Part shown: piece by piece, positions 8,201 through 9,777 of the stretch | Position numbering within the stretch: the first letter of the stretch is position 1 | Layout of the letters: each line of letters begins with the position of its first letter | Origin: an uncultured Lacibacter sp. | GTDB taxonomy: Bacteria; Bacteroidota; Bacteroidia; Chitinophagales; Chitinophagaceae | Reading direction: 5' to 3' | NCBI RefSeq assembly: GCF_946479605.1 | Contig: NZ_CAMLGT010000142.1 | Location: 1-9,777, forward strand | Length of the DNA: 9,777 nt | The notes under the pieces: model-generated | Seen by the model: the letters and a program-made list of their open reading frames with translations, nothing else | Database searches by the model: none | Told to the model about the DNA's origin: nothing | Position numbers and translations under genes: made by a program

Positions 8201-8312
8201 GTTCATAACCCATGCAGGTAATTACAGCAGCGGCATTACAACCATTCAATGTATGTATGCCCCGGAGTTTACAAGCCATAGTGAGGGAGTGAGGGTGAAG
8301 GTGAATGAATGA
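2220..8312 (+). CDS. Alpha-2-macroglobulin family protein with thioester motif (large secreted protease-trap homologue)
   Basis: 2030 residues from the ATG at 2220, chosen over a TTG at 2181 for its A-rich upstream context (ACATAAAATG); the ATG at 2229 is an equally plausible start. A signal peptide follows (FLKRISLVNLFILLFSMSLFA, cleavage before QN) without a lipobox cysteine, so the protein is likely periplasmic or secreted, not lipid-anchored like Escherichia coli YfhM/ECAM. Residues 25-385 are helical, of TPR-like character. MG1 begins near 390. MG2 carries FTDRSIYRPG at 607-616 and MG3 starts near VEEYKRPKF (698). The bait-region domain starts near 1077 (LNISYETF). The A2M domain starts at 1251 (IRTNFNETAFFFPDL), the thioester CAEQ is at 1485-1488 within the helical thioester domain (GGFMWFKGG near 1586), and a C-terminal macroglobulin-like domain starts near 1894. 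By homology it entraps proteases and links covalently through the Cys-Gln thioester. It is longer than the roughly 1650-residue E. coli protein, mainly through the N-terminal helical region. No pbpC neighbour is present. A SusC-like motif lies in the presumed bait segment. Confidence 0.95.
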   Translation: MLSMFLKRISLVNLFILLFSMSLFAQNKFNYTAAWKKVDELINKKGLTESALKEVKTIYDAAKKEKNNGQLLKTVLFRLSLQQQKEEDADEKAIAEIEKEISISAEPLKSVLTNYAAEAYWQFFQNNRWQFYQRTNTVGFNKADINTWTIDDLHKKISSLFLASLQNKKLLQQTKLDAFDVVINKGNVRHLRPTLYDLLAHRAISYFENDERSITRPEEVFELNMAAAYDPAADFITRKFSTTDSLSLTHKALLLYKELIAFHINDAKPDALMDVDLLRLQFVHRYATMENKTELYRMALNHLLHQYNYQPVAAQAAYLLAKDYADYAATYDFRKHKVNDEQNPRYYYQKAMELCKRITAQTTLSEGKANCANLIKEIENKQLSLTSEKVTLPGQPFRSLLNYKNVPKVFLRIIPVSKTDMENMEQNRWEDEYWKKLIVLKATSTISYSLPATEDYQQHSTEIKVPALPVGTYLLLASADEKFTLTKNVLAVQFFHVSAIAWMHSNNNFFVLNRESGQPLQKAAVTVWERYYDYNQRKTVNNKVGNYSTDANGWFTANNKGENRHSRTLEISYEKDHLFLDDAAYSYRYEDKPATADEAKTRRSFFFTDRSIYRPGQTIYFKGLVTATDAETGLPKVVSGLSTTIYLYDANYQKVDSIKLQTNGFGSYAGKFVLPLGRANGQFRLQESATNSMVYFSVEEYKRPKFFVEYKPVKQSFRINDQITVTGEAKAYAGNNIDGAKVKYRVVREPRLLYPWLSWKWGWPLMNEQEIAHGEATTKADGSFEIKFNAVPDKQVRKELEPVFDYKVIADVTDLNGETRSGETIISVGYSALQLQISLPKGELQQAAQFNSINIRTQNLMNEFVKSMVTVSMYKLKAPDRLIHNRYWEAPDQFIMNEKDYRADFPNDEYNNETDKATWERGEKVFEKKDSSAENGQWAIDNKQLKAGWYLIEAVTKDKDGKEIKNQTYVQLTDSNNKLSTPEYVWQLPSTVTGEPGSNATLQFGTSAANVFLIQLDPKNTTGNLQFYQLNNEQKQFSVPVTEKQRGGFGYAYAFVKNNRFYNFTRYVHVPWTNKDLNISYETFRDKTLPGSEEQWKIKISGYKGDKVAAEMLASMYDASLDQFKTHQWNKPDLFPINYLQSNWSGAGFAMINSQERNWNDDSFSAFDKEYDELESIADRTPTHIRYQARESRAKSETLSAPAPAMQDGESLNEVVVVGFGTQKKQSITGSVQRIEDTIKQPLKNDNNTKIRTNFNETAFFFPDLKTDAEGNITFSFTMPEALTKWKAQLLAHTKDLSMGLSETSIVTQKDLMVQPFAPRFLREGDRFEFTAKISNLTDKEITGTSNLQLLNTATMQPVDGWFQNTFPVQHFTVGPKQSTVVKFRTEVPYNFNDALTYRIIAKADNKTDGEEATLPVLTNRMLVTESLPLWMNGDGTKTFSFSKLLNSEKSESLTHHRFTIEFTSNPVWYAVQALPYLMEYPYECAEQTWNRFYANALASHITQKLPRIQQVMQQWKIKDTAALMSNLQKNEELKNALLQETPWVLQAKNEEQQKKNIALLFDMIRMSSELSKTIAQLQQMQTVNGGFMWFKGGPDDRYITQYIVTGIGHLQKLNAVPKEQQAALNAMVAKAIVYLDKRLKDDYDNLLKYKTPLKNNNIGSTQIQYLYMRSFFPSIAQTKGTETAFNYYNTQAKQHWVKQSRYMQGMIALAMHRSKDAKTATAIVQSLKENALLSEEMGMYFKEFNAGYYWYQAPVEAQALMIEVFNDVTADKKAVNALKTWLLKQKQTQNWKTTIATAEACYALLLQGGEWIATEPVVEIKAGDQLFSTSTEKTEAGTGYFKRSIDGNFVKPSFGNINVSVSKSNGQPTWGAAYWQYFENIDKITSAETPLKLQKKYFVERNTASGPVLTPVNEGDELKVGDKIKVRIELRVDRNMEYVHMKDMRPSCMEPVNVLSQYKWQGGLGYYESTKDASTSFFFSYLNKGTYVFEYPMFITHAGNYSSGITTIQCMYAPEFTSHSEGVRVKVNE
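5853..5915 (+). other. SusC/RagA signature-like segment in the macroglobulin bait position
   Basis: Residues 1212-1232 read LNEVVVVGFGTQKK, then QSITGSV. This matches by eye the conserved signature at the start of the plug domain of SusC/RagA TonB-linked receptors (typically LxEVVVVGYGTQKK followed by TGSV or TGAV). The rest of the plug is absent: the A2M domain opens at residue 1251. Just upstream, residues 1175-1211 are polar, rich in Arg, Ala, Ser and Pro, and look unstructured (ARESRAK, SAPAPAMQ). Confidence 0.8.
6672..6683 (+). other. Thioester motif CAEQ of the macroglobulin
   Basis: Codons for Cys-Ala-Glu-Gln (residues 1485-1488) in the context PYECAEQTWNRFYAN. In macroglobulins and complement C3/C4 the CxEQ motif forms an internal Cys-Gln thioester that links to the captured target. 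All key residues are present, so the protein is predicted to belong to the thioester-competent class, unlike bacterial paralogues (YfaS type) that lack the motif. Confidence 0.92.
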
Positions 8313-8353
8313 TATTGATAAGTAATGAGTGGTGGCAGGTAATCCTTATTTGA

Positions 8354-8444
8354 TTTTTACCGCAGAGAAATAAGAAAAGGAGTTAAGCGCAGAGAATATT
8401 CTCTGCGCTTTTTCTTTGCGCTCTCCCTTCTCTGTGGTGAAAAA
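8354..8444 (+). repeat. Nested inverted repeat built from CGCAGAG units
   Basis: A 91-base imperfect inverted repeat centred at 8397/8398. The outer arms pair ACCGCAGAGAA (8359-8369) with TTCTCTGTGGT (8428-8438), eleven pairs including one G-T wobble, flanked by TTTTT on the left and AAAAA on the right. The inner arms are a perfect palindrome (8386-8409). The motif CGCAGAGAA thus appears twice directly and twice inverted, once with a single change. It resembles the dispersed purine-rich intergenic palindromes I recall from Bacteroidota and other environmental genomes; its copy number here is unknown. Confidence 0.75.
8385..8417 (+). terminator. Intrinsic terminator after the macroglobulin gene
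   Basis: AGCGCAGAGAAT followed directly by its exact complement ATTCTCTGCGCT forms a 24-base perfect palindrome (8386-8409), extended by one A-T pair. It is followed by TTTTTCTTT (8409-8417). The hairpin starts 73 bases after the macroglobulin stop and should separate its transcript from the peptidase gene. It is the core of the larger nested repeat. Confidence 0.8.
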
Positions 8445-8494
8445 CGAATCCCAACCGCTCATCCAATCGCAAAATGTCGAAAAAGGATGCTCCT

Positions 8495-8502
8495 TATCTT
8501 TA
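8495..8502 (+). promoter_or_regulatory. Weak candidate -7 box for the M14 peptidase gene
   Basis: TATCTTTA matches the Bacteroidota TAnnTTTG element except in the last base and lies 65 bases upstream of the ATG at 8568. No matching -33 TTTG/TTG was found about 19 bases upstream, so this is tentative. The rest of 8445-8567 shows only a short AAGGA-TGC-TCCTT hairpin (8483-8495). Confidence 0.2.
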
Positions 8503-8567
8503 AGTATCAGCATGAGAAGCCCGGCACACGCTTTCTTCTCTCATTATTTACTTAAAAAACTTCCTGC

Positions 8568-9777
8568 ATGAGATCCGTTTTCACGATGCTTTTGCTGCTA
8601 ATCGGCGCAAACCTTTTTGCACAAAACATTCCATCGCCAAAAGAACATTTTGGATTTAACATTGGCGATAATTACCGCCTCGCCACCTACACACAAACAG
8701 AAGCGTATTTCAAAAAAATCGCTGCCGCATCAAACAGGGTAAAGCTGGTTGATATTGGCAAAACAGAAGAAGGGCGTACGCAATACATGGTCATCGTTTC
8801 TTCTCCGGAAAATCTGAAGCAACTGGAGAAATACAAAAGCATTTCGCAACGTCTTGCCCGTGCTGAAAACCTAAGCAACGAGCAGGCAAAAGAACTGGCT
8901 GCACAAGGCAAAGCTGTTGTATGGATCGATGGTGGCTTGCACGCTACAGAAACAGTAGGTGCACATCAGCTTATCGAAACCATCTGGCAATTTATCAGCC
9001 GTAACGATGCAGAAACACAACGTATTCTCAACGATGCGATCATTCTTTTTGTACACGCAAACCCCGATGGACAGGAACTTGTATCCAATTGGTATATGCG
9101 TCATACAGACACATTGAAACGTTCACTCAATAATCTTCCACGTTTGTACCAGAAATATATTGGTCATGATAACAACCGTGATTTTTTCATGAACAATATG
9201 AGCGAAACAAGAAACATGAGTCGCCAGCAATACATTGAGTGGATGCCGCAGATCTTATACAATCATCACCAAACCGGCCCTGCAGGTTCTGTTGTGGCGG
9301 GCCCTCCCTACCGTGATCCGTTCAACTTTGCATTTGATCCATTATTAGTAACAGGCATTGATGCTGTTGGCGCTGCTATGATCAATCGTTTAAATGTGGA
9401 AGACAAACCCGGTTATACACAACGTGGTGGTTCTGTCTTTTCTACCTGGTGGAATGGTGGTTTGCGCACCACTGCTTACTTCCACAACATTATAGGTTTG
9501 CTCACCGAAATTATTGGCAACCCTACGCCATCCAATGTGCCGCTGGTAACTGCACGGCTTATTCCCAATGCAGCAACACCTTATCCTGTTACACCGCAAC
9601 GTTGGTTGTTCCGTCAATCAATTGATTATTCAGTATCGTTAAACTATGCTGTATTGGATTATGCAGTGCGTAACCGGGAGCCATTGCTGTACAATATTTA
9701 TAAGATGGGAAAAAATTCCATTGATAAAGGCAACAAAGATCAATGGTCATTATCGCCCAATAAAGTGGAAGCCATCA
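8568..9777 (+). CDS. Secreted M14-family zinc carboxypeptidase-like protein, 3'-truncated by the window edge
   Basis: The frame stays open from the ATG at 8568 to the window end: 403 codons plus one base, without a stop. Residues 1-18 are a signal peptide (MRSVFTMLLLLIGANLFA, cleavage before QN), so the enzyme acts in the periplasm or outside the cell. The M14 zinc site is visible: H125 and E128 in LHATETVG (the HxxE pair) and a third ligand in the NHHQTGP stretch, H233 or H234. The segment GHDNNRDFF (199-207) corresponds to the Asn-Arg pair that binds the substrate carboxylate in carboxypeptidase A, and E314 in GLLTEIIGNP fits the general-base glutamate. The segment GPPYRDPFNF (245-254) resembles that of the large M14 proteins common in Bacteroidota, which are much longer than this fragment, so a substantial C-terminus is missing. 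The exact peptide substrate is unknown. The ATG gives the signal peptide directly. A terminator upstream argues for its own promoter. Confidence 0.92.
   Translation, partial: MRSVFTMLLLLIGANLFAQNIPSPKEHFGFNIGDNYRLATYTQTEAYFKKIAAASNRVKLVDIGKTEEGRTQYMVIVSSPENLKQLEKYKSISQRLARAENLSNEQAKELAAQGKAVVWIDGGLHATETVGAHQLIETIWQFISRNDAETQRILNDAIILFVHANPDGQELVSNWYMRHTDTLKRSLNNLPRLYQKYIGHDNNRDFFMNNMSETRNMSRQQYIEWMPQILYNHHQTGPAGSVVAGPPYRDPFNFAFDPLLVTGIDAVGAAMINRLNVEDKPGYTQRGGSVFSTWWNGGLRTTAYFHNIIGLLTEIIGNPTPSNVPLVTARLIPNAATPYPVTPQRWLFRQSIDYSVSLNYAVLDYAVRNREPLLYNIYKMGKNSIDKGNKDQWSLSPNKVEAI

Overview
The window looks like a chromosomal piece of a Bacteroidota bacterium, most likely of the Chitinophagaceae. The grounds are the moderate-to-low GC content, start codons preceded by A-rich sequence instead of Shine-Dalgarno sites, a DUF4476 protein, a very long alpha-2-macroglobulin with a SusC-like motif, and a large secreted M14 peptidase of the Bacteroidota type. 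The genus assignment is inference; there is no rRNA or other marker gene here.

Layout. 1-528 (+) is the 3' part of a class I SAM-dependent methyltransferase whose start lies upstream of the window. 581-1096 (+) is a small membrane protein with a signal peptide and a DUF4190-like hydrophobic C-terminus. A hairpin terminator at 1103-1124 separates it from a convergent gene, 1161-1940 (-), a secreted protein with a PEGA-like N-terminal domain, an Asn/Gly/Trp repeat linker and a C-terminal DUF4476 domain. The divergent intergenic region 1941-2219 holds a weak promoter candidate and an odd Shine-Dalgarno-plus-mini-ORF leader on the minus strand. 2220-8312 (+) encodes an alpha-2-macroglobulin-like protein of about 2030 residues with an intact CAEQ thioester motif. 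8313-8567 carries a nested palindromic element that probably works as the terminator. 8568 to the window end (+) is the N-terminal 403 codons of a secreted M14 zinc carboxypeptidase-like protein.

The genes do not form one obvious operon or pathway. The methyltransferase and the small membrane protein may be co-transcribed (52-base gap). The other three are each predicted to be exported by a signal peptide and have their own control regions. The macroglobulin (a protease trap by homology) and the M14 peptidase are neighbours, but a strong terminator lies between them.

The most interesting observation is a 21-residue segment of the macroglobulin that closely resembles the SusC/RagA outer-membrane receptor signature (LNEVVVVGFGTQKK followed by TGSV). 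It lies just before the A2M domain, where the protease bait region sits in animal macroglobulins. The nested CGCAGAG palindrome and the minus-strand leader are secondary leads. I see no CRISPR array, transposase, tRNA, rRNA or phage gene.
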